From an uncultured Ktedonobacteraceae bacterium (GTDB lineage: Bacteria > Chloroflexota > Ktedonobacteria > Ktedonobacterales > Ktedonobacteraceae): a stretch of DNA of 5,872 nucleotides. The translations under genes and the position numbers were made by a program. Where the stretch lies: contig CATPCK010000429.1 of the NCBI GenBank assembly GCA_955652655.1, positions 1 through 5,872 of the forward strand, read 5' to 3'. Shown piece by piece: positions 5,858 through 5,872 of the stretch (within the stretch, counting starts at the first letter, position 1; each line of letters starts with the position of its first letter). The notes beneath the pieces are model-generated. The model saw only the letters and a program-made list of their open reading frames with translations, made no database searches and had not been told where the DNA came from.

Positions 5858-5872
5858 TATGCACCTCCCTGA

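Noticed and set aside
1..5872. CRISPR array, tRNA or rRNA genes
   Set aside because: No regularly spaced direct repeats, no cloverleaf with a CCA-ready acceptor stem, and no rRNA-like conserved blocks were seen by eye.

Overview
The window looks like accessory DNA from a spore-forming, filamentous-type Chloroflexota (Ktedonobacteria-like). This is inferred from three things: a membrane Ser/Thr kinase with an ATATAQANVTATA-type linker and a LamG-like outer domain, a SARP/BTAD-type regulator, and short GTAGGGGCGCACCC...GGTCGCCC repeats. No marker gene fixes the taxonomy. Nearly every gene is on the minus strand; the exception is the transposase tail at the left edge.

Layout. 1-256: the right end of an IS3-family element, with the last part of its integrase-type transposase on the + strand. 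257-373: no recognisable gene. 374-413: a Tn3-family-like terminal inverted repeat, sitting exactly where the next transposase stops making sense. 414-1602: an IS4-family (Tn5/IS50-like) element whose transposase is broken twice, by one in-frame amber codon and by loss of its C-terminal end. About 1608-3195: a small palindromic MITE-like repeat split by an intact 1500-bp IS4-family insertion sequence (1670-3169), with 19-bp perfect inverted repeats and a near-perfect 8-bp target duplication. 3208-4920: a complete receptor-type Ser/Thr protein kinase. 4921-5197: intergenic DNA holding a putative promoter and a 26-codon micro-ORF with an ideal Shine-Dalgarno. 5198-5382: a second non-coding element with 45-bp imperfect inverted repeats. 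5375-5857: the N-terminal part of a SARP-like transcription regulator, cut off by that element, which supplies its stop codon.

Reading it together: the kinase is the only clearly intact cellular gene. It is flanked by insertion debris, with the MITE/IS nest 12 bp past its stop codon and the 185-bp element plus truncated regulator upstream. The kinase probably reads an extracellular cue through its C-terminal domain and phosphorylates an unknown cytoplasmic target. The micro-ORF could share its transcript. No multi-gene novel system is evident. The most informative signals are the nested mobile elements, the regulator-breaking inverted-repeat element and the micro-ORF.
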